A stretch of 64,000 bases of DNA from Terrabacter tumescens (lineage in GTDB: Bacteria; Actinomycetota; Actinomycetes; Actinomycetales; Dermatophilaceae). The stretch lies in NCBI RefSeq assembly GCF_014646815.1, contig NZ_BMNZ01000002.1, forward strand, positions 561,469-625,468, written 5' to 3'. This document shows positions 54,314 to 63,215 of this stretch, piece by piece. Position 1 is the first letter of the stretch, and every line of letters begins with the position of its first letter. Under the pieces are notes generated by a model. It did not search any database. It was given only the letters and a program-made list of their open reading frames with translations, and had not been told where the DNA came from. Made by a program: the position numbers and the translations under genes.

Positions 54314-55156
54314 TCAGGGCAGGTCGAGCACGCGCCGGATCTCGGGCCAGGCCTGCTCTCCGAGGGCGCGGTCCGCCGCCTCGGTGCCGCCGCGCGCCAT
54401 GGGCCGGCCGCCGGACACGACGGGCTCGCCGGGCAGGACGACGCGGTGGCCGGCCTCCGGGTGGGTGACGAGCGTCGTCGGCAGGTCGAGGGCAGCCCGT
54501 CGCGCCTGCACGGCGCGGGCGAAGGCCAGCGACGGCCACACCTGGTCGTCGCCTCCCGCGACGAGGAGCACGTCGCCGAAGAAGCGCTCGACGGGGATCG
54601 TCGCGGAGCTCACTCGGTCGGCGTGCGTGCGCAGGCTCTGCGCGTAGACGGGGGCGTATGCCGGGGGCTCCCCGGGTGCCTCCGCGTCGTCGTCGTAGGG
54701 CACGAAGGCGACGGGCTCCCCGCCCCGGCTCCACGACGAGTGCTGCGGTCGCAGCGCGCCGTCGGGTCCCGCGCCGACGTTGGCCCACGCCACGTGGCTC
54801 GGCGCGAGCGCGACGACGGCGTCGACAGCCGGATCGCCCACGGCATACAGCAAAAAGGCCTCGGCCGTCTTCGAGGAACCCAGGAGCACCACACGGTCGC
54901 AGCGCTCGGCGAGCGACGCGACGGCGGGCGCGAAGGCCTCGAGCGGGTACTCCCAGATGCCGGCCGGCTGGCCGGGACCGCCGAACCAGCGGTAGGTCAG
55001 GGCGGCCGACACCCCGGCGGCGGCCAGCAGTCGCGCGCGGTCGCGCTCGACGCGGCCGCTCGAGCCGGACAGCACGAGGACGCCGGTGCCGTTGCCGCCG
55101 CCTTCGGGCTCGACGAGCACGCCGTCGTGCTCGCGCGGCGTCTCACGCAGTCCCAC
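54314..55156 (-). CDS. BAAT/acyl-CoA thioester hydrolase-like alpha/beta hydrolase
   Basis: 280 residues from GTG 55156, three bases after the helicase stop, so it may be cotranscribed with it. Features: VLVLSGSSGRVERDRARLLAAAG, RWFGGPGQPAGIWEYPLE, nucleophile elbow VVLLGSSKTAEAFLL (Ser95 in G-S-S-K) and C-terminal THPEAGHRVVLPGEP with the His. The G-x-S-K-x-x-E pattern is that of the BAAT C-terminal family, which handles acyl-CoA thioesters or peptide-like acyl groups. Substrate unknown. Confidence 0.85.
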   Translation of the reverse strand: MGLRETPREHDGVLVEPEGGGNGTGVLVLSGSSGRVERDRARLLAAAGVSAALTYRWFGGPGQPAGIWEYPLEAFAPAVASLAERCDRVVLLGSSKTAEAFLLYAVGDPAVDAVVALAPSHVAWANVGAGPDGALRPQHSSWSRGGEPVAFVPYDDDAEAPGEPPAYAPVYAQSLRTHADRVSSATIPVERFFGDVLLVAGGDDQVWPSLAFARAVQARRAALDLPTTLVTHPEAGHRVVLPGEPVVSGGRPMARGGTEAADRALGEQAWPEIRRVLDLP

Positions 55157-55158
55157 GC

Positions 55159-57705
55159 TCAGCCACCCAGCCTCTCGAAGCCGGTGACCGTGAGCACGGC
55201 GGCGCCGACGTCGTCGCTCGCCTCGAGGTCGACGACGGCTGTGATGCCCCAGTCCTTGTCCTCGTCGGGGTCGACGACGACCTGGCGCAGGCGCCACTCA
55301 CCCGGCACCTTGTCGACCTGGAGCAGCGCGGGTGAGCGGGCGCCCTGGTCGGTCGCGATGGCGTCGTGGTCGTCGTAGTAGGCGCCGAGCGCGTCGTTCC
55401 AGGCCTGGGCGTCCATGACGACCTTCTGCGGTGGGTCGGTCAGCTCGGCGACGCGGGCCTCGAGCTCGCCGAGCGCCTCCCACTCGTCGCGCGAGGCCAG
55501 CTCGACCCGGTGGAACATCGCGTTGCGGATCATCACGGTGAAGGCCCGCTCGTTGGCCGTGATCGGCCGCGCGGGCGGGGCGACGTCGGTCTGCGCGAGC
55601 ACGGCGTCGCTCGGGTTGACGAGGTCCTCCCACTCGTCGAGCAGGCTCGAGTCGGTCTGGCGCACCAGCTCGCCCAGCCACTCGATGATGTCCTCGAGCT
55701 CCTCGGTGCGGTGGCTCTCGGGCACGGTGCGGCGCAGCGCCCGGTAGGCGTCGGTGAGGTAGCGCAGGACGAGGCCCTCCGAGCGGGACAGGCCGTAGTA
55801 GGAGACGAACTCGTTGAACGTCATGCCGCGCTCGTACATCTCGCGCACGACCGACTTCGGCGACAGGGCGTCCTGCGAGATCCACGGGTGGCTCTGGCGG
55901 TAGGCCGCGAGCGTCACCTCGAGCAGGTCGGCGAGCGGCTTGGGCCAGGTGACCTCCTCGAGCCGCTCCATGCGCTCCTCGTACTCGATGCCGTCCAGCT
56001 TCATGGCGGCCACGGCCTCGCCGCGGGCCTTGAACTCCTGGGCCCAGAGCACCTGGCGCGGGTCCTCGAGGATCGCCTCGATGACCGAGACGAGGTCCTT
56101 GGCGTAGGTGTCGCTCTCGGGGTCGAGCGTGTCCATGACGGCGAGCGCGAAGGGCGCGAGCGGCTGGTTGAGGGCGAAGTCGCGCTGCAGGTCGATGGTC
56201 AGGGCGTGCCGGCGGCCGGACTCCTCGGCCGTGGCGAGGCGCTCGACGACCCCGGAGGTGAGCAGCTCCTTGGCGAGCACGAGGGCGTGCCGCTGCAGGC
56301 GCCGCTGGTCCTTGGGCTCGTGGTGGTTGTCCGAGAGCAGCCGGTGCGCGTGGGCGACCGGGTTGCCCTCTCGGGCAAGGAGGTTGACGAGCATCGAGTG
56401 CGAGACCTTGAGGCGCGGCTGGAGCGGCTCGGGCTCGGCGGCGATGAGCCGCTCGAACGTCTCCTCCGACCAGTTGACGAAGCCGTCGGGGGCCTTCTTG
56501 CGCTGGATCTTCTTCTGCTTCTTGGGGTCGTCGCCGGCCTTCTCGACGGCGCGCAGGTTGTCGATGACGTGCTCCGGCGCCTGGGCGACGACCCAGCCGC
56601 GGGCGTCGAAGCCGGCGCGACCGGCACGTCCGACGATCTGGTGGAACTCGCGCGCCTTGAGCGTGCGCTGCTTCGTCCCGTCGAACTTCGTCAGGCCGGT
56701 GAGCAGCACGGTGCGGATCGGCACGTTGATGCCGACGCCGAGGGTGTCGGTGCCGCAGATGACCTTGAGCAGGCCGTCCTGGGCGAGCTGCTCGACGAGG
56801 CGGCGGTACTTCGGCAGCATGCCGGCGTGGTGCACGCCGATGCCGTGCCGCACGAGCCGCGACAGGGTGCGCCCGAAGCCGGCCCCGAAGCGGAAGCCGC
56901 CGATGCGCGTGGCGATGGCCTCGCGCTCCTCGCGGGTCGTGATCTTGACGGCCATGAGGCTCTGCGCGCGTTCGAGGGCGGCCGCCTGCGTGAAGTGCAC
57001 GACGTAGACGGGCGCGCGGTCCTTCTCGAGGAGCTCCTCGATGGTCTCGTGGAGGGGGGTGACGGCATACGAGAACTCGAGGGGCACGGGGCGCTCGGTG
57101 CCGGTGATGACGGCGGTCGAGCGGCCGGTGCGCCGGGTCAGGTCGTCCTTGAACATCGTGACGTCGCCGAGCGTGGCCGACATGAGCACGAACTGCGCCT
57201 GCGGCAGCTCGAGGATCGGCACCTGCCACGCCCATCCGCGGTCGGGCTCGGAGTAGAAGTGGAACTCGTCCATGACGACGAGGCCGATGTCGGCCGAGCT
57301 GCCCTCTCGCAGAGCGAGGTTCGCGAGGATCTCGGCGGTGCAGCAGATGATCGGCGCGTCGGCGTTGACCGACGCGTCACCGGTGATCATGCCGACGTTG
57401 TCGGCACCGAACTGCTCGCACAGCGCGAAGAACTTCTCGGAGACGAGGGCCTTGATCGGCGCGGTGTAGAAGCTGACGCGGTCGTCGGAGAGGGCCGCGA
57501 GGTGCGCGGCGGTGGCGACGAGGGACTTCCCCGACCCGGTCGGCGTCGACAGGATGAGGTTGCTGCCGCTCAGGATCTCGAGGAACGCCTCCTCCTGGTG
57601 CGGGTAGAGCGTGAGCCCCCGCTCGGTCGTCCACTCGGTGAAGACCTCGTAGAGGCCGTCGGGATCGGGATCCCGCGGGATGCGCTCGCTGAGGTTCTTC
57701 GTCAC
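55159..57705 (-). CDS. SKI2-like DEAD/DEAH-box RNA helicase with DUF3516
   Basis: 848 residues from GTG 57705. Walker A STPTGSGKS (54-61) and DEFH box VVMDEFHFY (146-149) with SATLGD, GIGVHHAGMLP, QIVGRAGRAGFD define the SKI2/HelY helicase core. A long C-terminal region, including RKKAPDGFVNWSEETFERLI, corresponds to DUF3516, typical of actinobacterial HelY-like proteins. It should unwind structured RNA in turnover. An independent second frame over this gene is a shadow. The BAAT-like gene follows by three bases. Confidence 0.92.
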   Translation of the reverse strand: MTKNLSERIPRDPDPDGLYEVFTEWTTERGLTLYPHQEEAFLEILSGSNLILSTPTGSGKSLVATAAHLAALSDDRVSFYTAPIKALVSEKFFALCEQFGADNVGMITGDASVNADAPIICCTAEILANLALREGSSADIGLVVMDEFHFYSEPDRGWAWQVPILELPQAQFVLMSATLGDVTMFKDDLTRRTGRSTAVITGTERPVPLEFSYAVTPLHETIEELLEKDRAPVYVVHFTQAAALERAQSLMAVKITTREEREAIATRIGGFRFGAGFGRTLSRLVRHGIGVHHAGMLPKYRRLVEQLAQDGLLKVICGTDTLGVGINVPIRTVLLTGLTKFDGTKQRTLKAREFHQIVGRAGRAGFDARGWVVAQAPEHVIDNLRAVEKAGDDPKKQKKIQRKKAPDGFVNWSEETFERLIAAEPEPLQPRLKVSHSMLVNLLAREGNPVAHAHRLLSDNHHEPKDQRRLQRHALVLAKELLTSGVVERLATAEESGRRHALTIDLQRDFALNQPLAPFALAVMDTLDPESDTYAKDLVSVIEAILEDPRQVLWAQEFKARGEAVAAMKLDGIEYEERMERLEEVTWPKPLADLLEVTLAAYRQSHPWISQDALSPKSVVREMYERGMTFNEFVSYYGLSRSEGLVLRYLTDAYRALRRTVPESHRTEELEDIIEWLGELVRQTDSSLLDEWEDLVNPSDAVLAQTDVAPPARPITANERAFTVMIRNAMFHRVELASRDEWEALGELEARVAELTDPPQKVVMDAQAWNDALGAYYDDHDAIATDQGARSPALLQVDKVPGEWRLRQVVVDPDEDKDWGITAVVDLEASDDVGAAVLTVTGFERLGG

Positions 57706-57749
57706 CTCGTGAGTATGCCGTCCGGTGGCCTGTCGCTCCCAACCGCCGG

Positions 57750-59021
57750 TCAGGCGGGGGCGAACATCGTCGGCTCCTCGTCGGGCGTCAGGGCTGTCGG
57801 GCCGTAGAGCCAGTCGACGAAGGAGTAGTCGTGGACGTCGCGCGAGCGCATGACCTCGTTGCGCCACAGCCGCTCGTCCCCGACGTGGTGCCAGAGCTCG
57901 CCCCAGGCGCGCGCGGTCGTCAGGACGCGGCGGCAGTGCTCGGGGCGCACCGCCCCGTAGGCCGCGAGGGCAGCGTCCCAGTCGAGGCCGTCTGCGCCCA
58001 TGCCCGCCGCGAGCTGGGCAGCCACGTGCTCCGACAGGACGTAGGCGTCCTCGATCGCCATGACGGCCCCCTGCGCGAGGTACTGCAGCGGCGCGTGCGC
58101 CGAGTCGCCCGAGAGGGCGATGCGACCCGTCACCCAGGTCGGGATGGGCTCGCGGTCGAACATCCGCCACCAGCGGTCGCGCCACATGAGCGGCAGCCCG
58201 GCCCGGACCTCCTCGCACGTGTCGGCGAAGGCGTGGTCGAGCTCGTCCGGTGTGCCCCAGTCCTCCTCGCCCGCGCGCGCCTTGGGCGACTCGAAGACGG
58301 CGACCTGGTTGAACATCTCGCCGCTGCGCAGGGGGTACTGCACGAAGTGGCACTTCGGGCCGACGTAGACGACGACGTCGCGCATCGAGACGCCGAGCGC
58401 CTCGACCTGGGTGGCCGGCACCGCGCCGCGGTAGGCGACGTAGGAGGAGCTCACCGGCTCGTCGTCGGAGAGCAGCGGCCGTGCGACGGAGTGGATCCCG
58501 TCGGCGGCGATGACCACAGGGGCCGTCTCCCGCCCTCCGGCGTGGATCGCGGTCGCGCGGCCGTCCTCCTGCTCGTAGCCGGTCACGGCGACGTCGGTGA
58601 CGAGGTCGACGCCGGCCCGCCGGCACGCCCGGAGCAGCACGCCGTGCAGGTCGCTGCGGTGGATGACGAGGTAGGGCGCGCCGTAGCGGGCCTCGACGTC
58701 CTTGAGGTCGAGGCGGGTCAGCTCCGAGCCGTCGACGGCGTCCTTCATGACGATGTTCTCGGGCAGCACGCCAAGGCTGCGCACCTCGTCGAGCAGTCCC
58801 CAGTGGTCGAGGATGCGCGTGCAGTTCGGGGCGATCTGCAGGCCCGCGCCGACCTCGCCGAACTCGGCGGCGCGCTCGAGGACGCGCACGCGCAGTCCCT
58901 TCTGCGTCAGGGCGAGGGCGTTGGCGAGACCGCCGATCCCGCCGCCGACGACGACGACATCGACTGCGTCGACTCCGTCGACTGCGTTGTCGACGGCCTT
59001 CTCCGTGCTGTGGGCGGTCAT
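57750..59021 (-). CDS. 3-Hydroxybenzoate 6-hydroxylase-like FAD monooxygenase
   Basis: 423 residues. Rossmann motif VVVVGGGIGGLANALAL (GGGIGG at 26-31) and the C-terminal ALSGDSAHAPLQYLAQGA (second FAD motif GD-SAHA) are diagnostic of aromatic hydroxylases; GAPYLVIHRSDLH is the middle motif. The genes upstream on the same strand encode the whole gentisate ring-cleavage route, so the most likely substrate is 3-hydroxybenzoate (product gentisate); salicylate is an alternative. It is the last gene of the cluster. Confidence 0.88.
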   Translation of the reverse strand: MTAHSTEKAVDNAVDGVDAVDVVVVGGGIGGLANALALTQKGLRVRVLERAAEFGEVGAGLQIAPNCTRILDHWGLLDEVRSLGVLPENIVMKDAVDGSELTRLDLKDVEARYGAPYLVIHRSDLHGVLLRACRRAGVDLVTDVAVTGYEQEDGRATAIHAGGRETAPVVIAADGIHSVARPLLSDDEPVSSSYVAYRGAVPATQVEALGVSMRDVVVYVGPKCHFVQYPLRSGEMFNQVAVFESPKARAGEEDWGTPDELDHAFADTCEEVRAGLPLMWRDRWWRMFDREPIPTWVTGRIALSGDSAHAPLQYLAQGAVMAIEDAYVLSEHVAAQLAAGMGADGLDWDAALAAYGAVRPEHCRRVLTTARAWGELWHHVGDERLWRNEVMRSRDVHDYSFVDWLYGPTALTPDEEPTMFAPA

Positions 59022-59063
59022 GTCGTTCTCCTTGGAGGTCAGGTCAGGTCCGGCCGGGTCGGC

Positions 59064-59777
59064 TCAGAGCCAGCGAGGAAGGGGAGGAAGGGCGCCGCCG
59101 TCGGCGTGCAGCCCCGTGGCCGGCCGGCCGGTGAGGTAGGCCGTGAGCTGGGCGAGCGGTCCGCGCACGGCGGTGGGGCGGCCGGTGCCCATGACGAGCC
59201 AGGTACGGCGCTCGTCGTCCGGGACGACGACGATCGTCGGGCCGTCTCCGGCGTCCGAGCGCCGGTCGGCGACGTCGTCGAGCAGGGCGGCGTGGAAGGC
59301 GGCCGGCAGGTCGTCGAAGCCGACGGCCCCGCCGAGGTCGACGGCGTGGACCATGACCTCGCGCGAGCGCATCCACGGGATCTCGGTCGCCGGCACGGTG
59401 CGGCCCTGCGCGGTGAGCACCTCGCGCGACCACTGCGGCGGGGTCAGCTCGTCGAGGGAGTCCGCGAGCCGGGCCGCCGACGACGCGAACCAGTCGCGCA
59501 GCTCCCGGGCCGGCCGCAGGGCCCCGCCCTCGATGTCGGACGTGCGCTGCACCGGGGAGGAGTACATCGGGGTCTCCTCGCCCGTGCGGGCCCAGTGCAC
59601 GAGGTTGCCGAGCGCCTCGGCGTTCGCGGCGACGTGCGCGACGAGGTGCCGGCCCGTCCAGCCGGGCAGCGTGCCCGGGCCCGCGAGCATATGGTCGTCG
59701 AGGCTCTCGAGGGCCTTGGCGAAGAGGGCCGTGCCCTCCTGCGTCCAGGCCCGTGTCAGGGCGAGATGGTGGCTCAT
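59064..59777 (-). CDS. Mycothiol-dependent maleylpyruvate isomerase
   Basis: 237 residues; ATG 59777 overlaps the stop of the upstream fumarylpyruvate hydrolase gene (ATGA). Of the DinB-like MDMPI family: zinc ligands corresponding to Corynebacterium glutamicum His52, Glu144 and His148 are present as His48, Glu140 and His144 (offset of exactly 4). The motif RSREVMVHAVDLGG carries two of them. It converts maleylpyruvate to fumarylpyruvate using mycothiol, which also marks the host as a mycothiol producer. Confidence 0.93.
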   Translation of the reverse strand: MSHHLALTRAWTQEGTALFAKALESLDDHMLAGPGTLPGWTGRHLVAHVAANAEALGNLVHWARTGEETPMYSSPVQRTSDIEGGALRPARELRDWFASSAARLADSLDELTPPQWSREVLTAQGRTVPATEIPWMRSREVMVHAVDLGGAVGFDDLPAAFHAALLDDVADRRSDAGDGPTIVVVPDDERRTWLVMGTGRPTAVRGPLAQLTAYLTGRPATGLHADGGALPPLPRWL

Positions 59778-60619
59778 CGGCGGGGGCCGTCGTCCACGAC
59801 GACGTTCTCGCAGCGACCGAGGCCCTCGACCTCGGTCACGACCTTCTGGCCCGCGGTGAGGTAGCGGGCCGGCTTGCGCGCGTGCCCGACGCCGCCGGGC
59901 GTCCCGGTGGCGATGAGGTCGCCGGGGCGGAGCGTGACCATCGTCGAGACGTACTCGACGAGCGCGACGGGGTCGAAGAGCAGGTCGCCGGTGCTGTCCT
60001 CCTGCACGACCTCGCCGTCGATCTCGGTGCGGATCGCGAGCGTCGGGCGCACGCCACCGGGCAGCTCGTCGGGCGTGACGAGCCACGGGCCGACCGGGGT
60101 CGTCGCCTCCCAGTTCTTGCCCTGGAGCCACTCCCTGGTGCGGAACTGCCAGTCGCGGGCCGTGATGTCGTTGAGGGTCGCGAAGCCGGCGATCGCGGCC
60201 TCCGCCTCGGCCGTCGTCGCCCGCCGCACGGTCGCGCCGATGACGACGGCGAGCTCGCACTCCCAGTCGAACTCGTCGGTCTCGACGGGCCGCTGGATGT
60301 CGTCGTGAGCGCCGATGAGCGTGTCGGCGAACTTGCTGAACAGCGTGGGGAACTCGGGCAGGTCGCGGCCCATCTCGAGGATGTGGTTGCGGTAGTTGAG
60401 CCCGACGCAGACGACCTTCCCGGGGCGGGTGACGACGGGGGCGTATGCCGCGTCGCCGAGGTCCACGGCCGCGCCGGCCGCCGTCTCGGCCGAGTCCCGC
60501 CAACCGGGCTGGGAGAGAAGGGACCCCACGTCGGAGGCTCCGAGGCGAGTCGCCGTCGTGCCGTCGACGCGCACCGCCTCGGTCGTGCCGTCGGCGTTGC
60601 GGAGGGTGGCGAGCTTCAT
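59774..60619 (-). CDS. Fumarylpyruvate hydrolase (FAH family)
   Basis: 281 residues. The FAH-family metal site is visible: FDWECELAVVIG with Glu120 and Glu122, and TLNDITARDWQ with Asp151; VCVGLNYRNHILEMGRD and GDLIATGTPGGVGHARKP are family signatures. It hydrolyses fumarylpyruvate to fumarate and pyruvate. Both neighbours overlap it by four bases (ATGA), so the three central pathway enzymes are translated in sequence. Confidence 0.93.
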   Translation of the reverse strand: MKLATLRNADGTTEAVRVDGTTATRLGASDVGSLLSQPGWRDSAETAAGAAVDLGDAAYAPVVTRPGKVVCVGLNYRNHILEMGRDLPEFPTLFSKFADTLIGAHDDIQRPVETDEFDWECELAVVIGATVRRATTAEAEAAIAGFATLNDITARDWQFRTREWLQGKNWEATTPVGPWLVTPDELPGGVRPTLAIRTEIDGEVVQEDSTGDLLFDPVALVEYVSTMVTLRPGDLIATGTPGGVGHARKPARYLTAGQKVVTEVEGLGRCENVVVDDGPRR

Positions 60620-61776
60620 CGGGACAGTCCTTCGTGAGGTGCGGAGACAGAGGTGTGGGCAAGGTTGAGCGCCTCGAAGATCGGCGAGTCGCTGAAGCGG
60701 AAGAGGTCCAGCGCGCCGGAGTCGGAGTCGGAGGCGGATGCCTCGGAGCGGATCGACAACGGCTGCCACGACGGCACGACGAAGAGGTCGCCCCGCGTGA
60801 CGCTCCACGTCGTGTCGCCGACGGTCACCGTGCCGGCGCCGTCGAAGACCTGGAAGACGGACGAGCCGACCTCCTGGCGAGGCGCGGTCTCCGCGCCGCT
60901 GCGCACCCGGTGGAACTCGGTGCGGATCGTCGGGAGGACGTCACCGCCGTTGGTGGGGTTGGTGAAGCGGACCGCCGCGTGACCCGGCTCGACGGTGGCG
61001 GCATACCCCTCGTCCTCGAGGTCGAGCTGGTCCTGGAGGGCGAGGTCGGTGTCGGCCCAGCGGTAGGCGAGCAGCGGGCTCGCCGGCATCGGGCCGGGCA
61101 CCGAGACGGGTCGCAGGCCCGGGTGGCCCCACAGTCGCTGCGACCGCGAGCGCTCGGGGGTGACCCGCTCGGCGTCGGAGATCTCGTCGCGGCCGAACTC
61201 GAAGAACTGGGACTCCGTGTAGTACTGGAAGGGGATGTCGAGCCCGTCGATCCACGCCATCGGCTTCGCGGCGGCGTTGTGGTGGGCGTGCAGGTTCCAG
61301 CCGGCCTGCGGGAGGAAGTCGCCGCGGTTCATCGGCACGGGGTCCCGGCCGACGACGGTCCACACGGCGTCGCCCTCGACGACGAAGCGGAACGCGTTCT
61401 GCGTGTGCCGGTGCTCGGGGGCGTCCTCGCCGGGCATGAGGTACTGGATCGCGGCCCAGAGGGTCGGCGTCGCGAAGGGACGGCCCCCGAGCGACGGGTT
61501 GGCCAGGGCGATGGCCCGGCGCTCGCCGCCGCGTCCGACCGGCACGAGGTGCCCCGCCCGGTCGGCGAGGTCGAGCAGGGTCTGCCACTGCCAGCGGTGC
61601 GGCGTGGCCTTGCTCTGCGGGTGGGCCGGCATGAGGTCGCCGATCTCCGTCCACAGCGGCACGAGGAGCTCGTCCTCGAAGCCGCGGTAGAGCGCCTCGA
61701 GCTCGGGGGTGGGGGCGGGCTGGTCGGGGGAGTCGACGGCCTCGATCCGCACGGGCGAGGTGGCTGCCTGGGTCAT
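60616..61776 (-). CDS. Gentisate 1,2-dioxygenase
   Basis: 386 residues. Bicupin enzyme with the iron site APEHRHTQNAFRFVVEG (His122, His124) and the following GWNLHAHHNA (His163, His165) in the first cupin; the second cupin has SSVFQVFDGAGTVTVGD. It cleaves gentisate to maleylpyruvate with molecular oxygen. The stop overlaps the next gene's ATG. It is preceded 26 bases away by the transporter gene. Confidence 0.93.
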   Translation of the reverse strand: MTQAATSPVRIEAVDSPDQPAPTPELEALYRGFEDELLVPLWTEIGDLMPAHPQSKATPHRWQWQTLLDLADRAGHLVPVGRGGERRAIALANPSLGGRPFATPTLWAAIQYLMPGEDAPEHRHTQNAFRFVVEGDAVWTVVGRDPVPMNRGDFLPQAGWNLHAHHNAAAKPMAWIDGLDIPFQYYTESQFFEFGRDEISDAERVTPERSRSQRLWGHPGLRPVSVPGPMPASPLLAYRWADTDLALQDQLDLEDEGYAATVEPGHAAVRFTNPTNGGDVLPTIRTEFHRVRSGAETAPRQEVGSSVFQVFDGAGTVTVGDTTWSVTRGDLFVVPSWQPLSIRSEASASDSDSGALDLFRFSDSPIFEALNLAHTSVSAPHEGLSR

Positions 61777-61802
61777 GGTCGTTCCTTTCGAGGTCAGGGC
61801 GT

Positions 61803-63155
61803 TCAGTGGACGAGGACGTCGGCGACGGGCCGCGCCGCGACGGCGGGCTTCGTCACGACGGCCGTCACGGCGAGCAGGACCGCGGCGAGGCCGGCCGCGA
61901 TGGAGAAGGCGAGGAAGTTGCTGCCGACCCCGAGGTCGGCGTCGAGGAGCAGGCCGCCGACCTGCGGTGCGAGGACGGCGCCGATGCGGCCGACCCCGAG
62001 GGCGAAGCCGAGCGACGTGCCGCGCAGGGTGGGCGGGTAGTGCGTCGCGACGGCGGCGATGATGAGGCACTGCGTGCCGTGGGTGCCGACCCCGGCGAGG
62101 ATGAGCGCGGCATACACCGGCGCGACGTCGCTCGGATAGGTCAGCAGGTAGGCCAGGGCCAGGGCGGCCACGGCCGCGGCGACGACCGAGCTGCGCAGCG
62201 GGCCGAACCGCACGCCGGCCCAAGCGGTGACGACCGAGCCGATGACGGCGCCGAGGTTGAGGGCGAGGAGGAAGGCGAGTGGCTTGCCCATGTCGAAGCG
62301 CGGGTCGGAGCCCATGAGCTTGGGCAGCCACGTGCCGAGGCCGTACCACGCGAAGAGCGTGGCGACGGTGGCCGCGGCGAACAGGACGGTCGGCCGGAGG
62401 AACCGGCCGCGCAGGATGGTGCGGAAGCCGGGAGCGTGCTGCTCGGTGCTGTGGTCGCTCGGGTCGTGGACGAGGCCGAACTTCGCCTCGACCGCCTTGC
62501 CCTCGGCCACCCGGCCGTGGGCCCGCAGCCATGTCGGGGACTCCGGGAGCAGCAGGTAGCACAGCGGCAGGAGGACGAGCACGGCCGCGAAGGCGACGGC
62601 ATACATCGAGCGCCAGCCGTAGGCGGGGAGCAGCCACAGGCCGAGGAGCGCGGCGACGGACCCGCCGATCGGCACCCCCGACATCATCATCGTGGAGATG
62701 GCCGACCTGTGCTTGCGCGAGACGAACTCCGCCGTCAGGGCGTTGGCCGACGGCACGAGGCCGCCGAGGCCGAGGCCCGCGAGGAAGCGGAAGCCGCCGA
62801 AGACCTCGGCGCTCGGCGCGAAGGCGCAGAGCGCGGTGAAGGCCGAGAACCACAGGGTGGCCCAGAGGATCGTGCGGCGGCGGCCGAGCCGGTCCGAGAG
62901 CAGGCCCGCACCGAGCGCGCCGACGAGCATGCCGGCGAAGGCGAGGCTGCCGATGAAGCCGGCGGTGGTGGGGGTGAGGTCCCAGCCCTTCTCCTTGAGG
63001 AGGCTGGGGAGGGTCGTCCCGTAGACGATGAGGTCGTAGCCGTCGAAGACGACGATGAGCCAGCAGAGGAGCGTCACGAGCCACGCGGGCCGGTTCGCGC
63101 TGCCGGTGGCGCGGTCGGCCAGGGGCCGGTTCTGGGTGGGGGGCGTCGTTGCCAT
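61803..63155 (-). CDS. MFS aromatic-acid:proton symporter (AAHS family)
   Basis: 450 residues with 12 membrane helices. Motif LIVVFDGYDLIVYGTTLPSLL in helix 1 contains the DGxD sequence characteristic of AAHS aromatic-acid permeases, and GLLSDRLGRRRTILW is MFS motif A. It likely imports 3-hydroxybenzoate or gentisate, because it heads the catabolic operon and diverges from an IclR regulator. Confidence 0.92.
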   Translation of the reverse strand: MATTPPTQNRPLADRATGSANRPAWLVTLLCWLIVVFDGYDLIVYGTTLPSLLKEKGWDLTPTTAGFIGSLAFAGMLVGALGAGLLSDRLGRRRTILWATLWFSAFTALCAFAPSAEVFGGFRFLAGLGLGGLVPSANALTAEFVSRKHRSAISTMMMSGVPIGGSVAALLGLWLLPAYGWRSMYAVAFAAVLVLLPLCYLLLPESPTWLRAHGRVAEGKAVEAKFGLVHDPSDHSTEQHAPGFRTILRGRFLRPTVLFAAATVATLFAWYGLGTWLPKLMGSDPRFDMGKPLAFLLALNLGAVIGSVVTAWAGVRFGPLRSSVVAAAVAALALAYLLTYPSDVAPVYAALILAGVGTHGTQCLIIAAVATHYPPTLRGTSLGFALGVGRIGAVLAPQVGGLLLDADLGVGSNFLAFSIAAGLAAVLLAVTAVVTKPAVAARPVADVLVH

Positions 63156-63173
63156 GGGGACGACTGTGAACTA

Positions 63174-63214
63174 GGTTCGCCATGACGGAATAGAAGATTC
63201 TGCTATGAGGAACC
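63174..63214. promoter_or_regulatory. Candidate IclR operator between the transporter and regulator genes
   Basis: A central dyad CGGAAT-agaag-ATTCTG (63186-63202, 5 of 6 paired) is nested inside GGTTC (63174-63178) and GAACC (63210-63214) arms. It fills the 60-base spacer between divergent genes, the expected place for IclR-type control. Confidence 0.55.
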
Positions 63215-63215
63215 A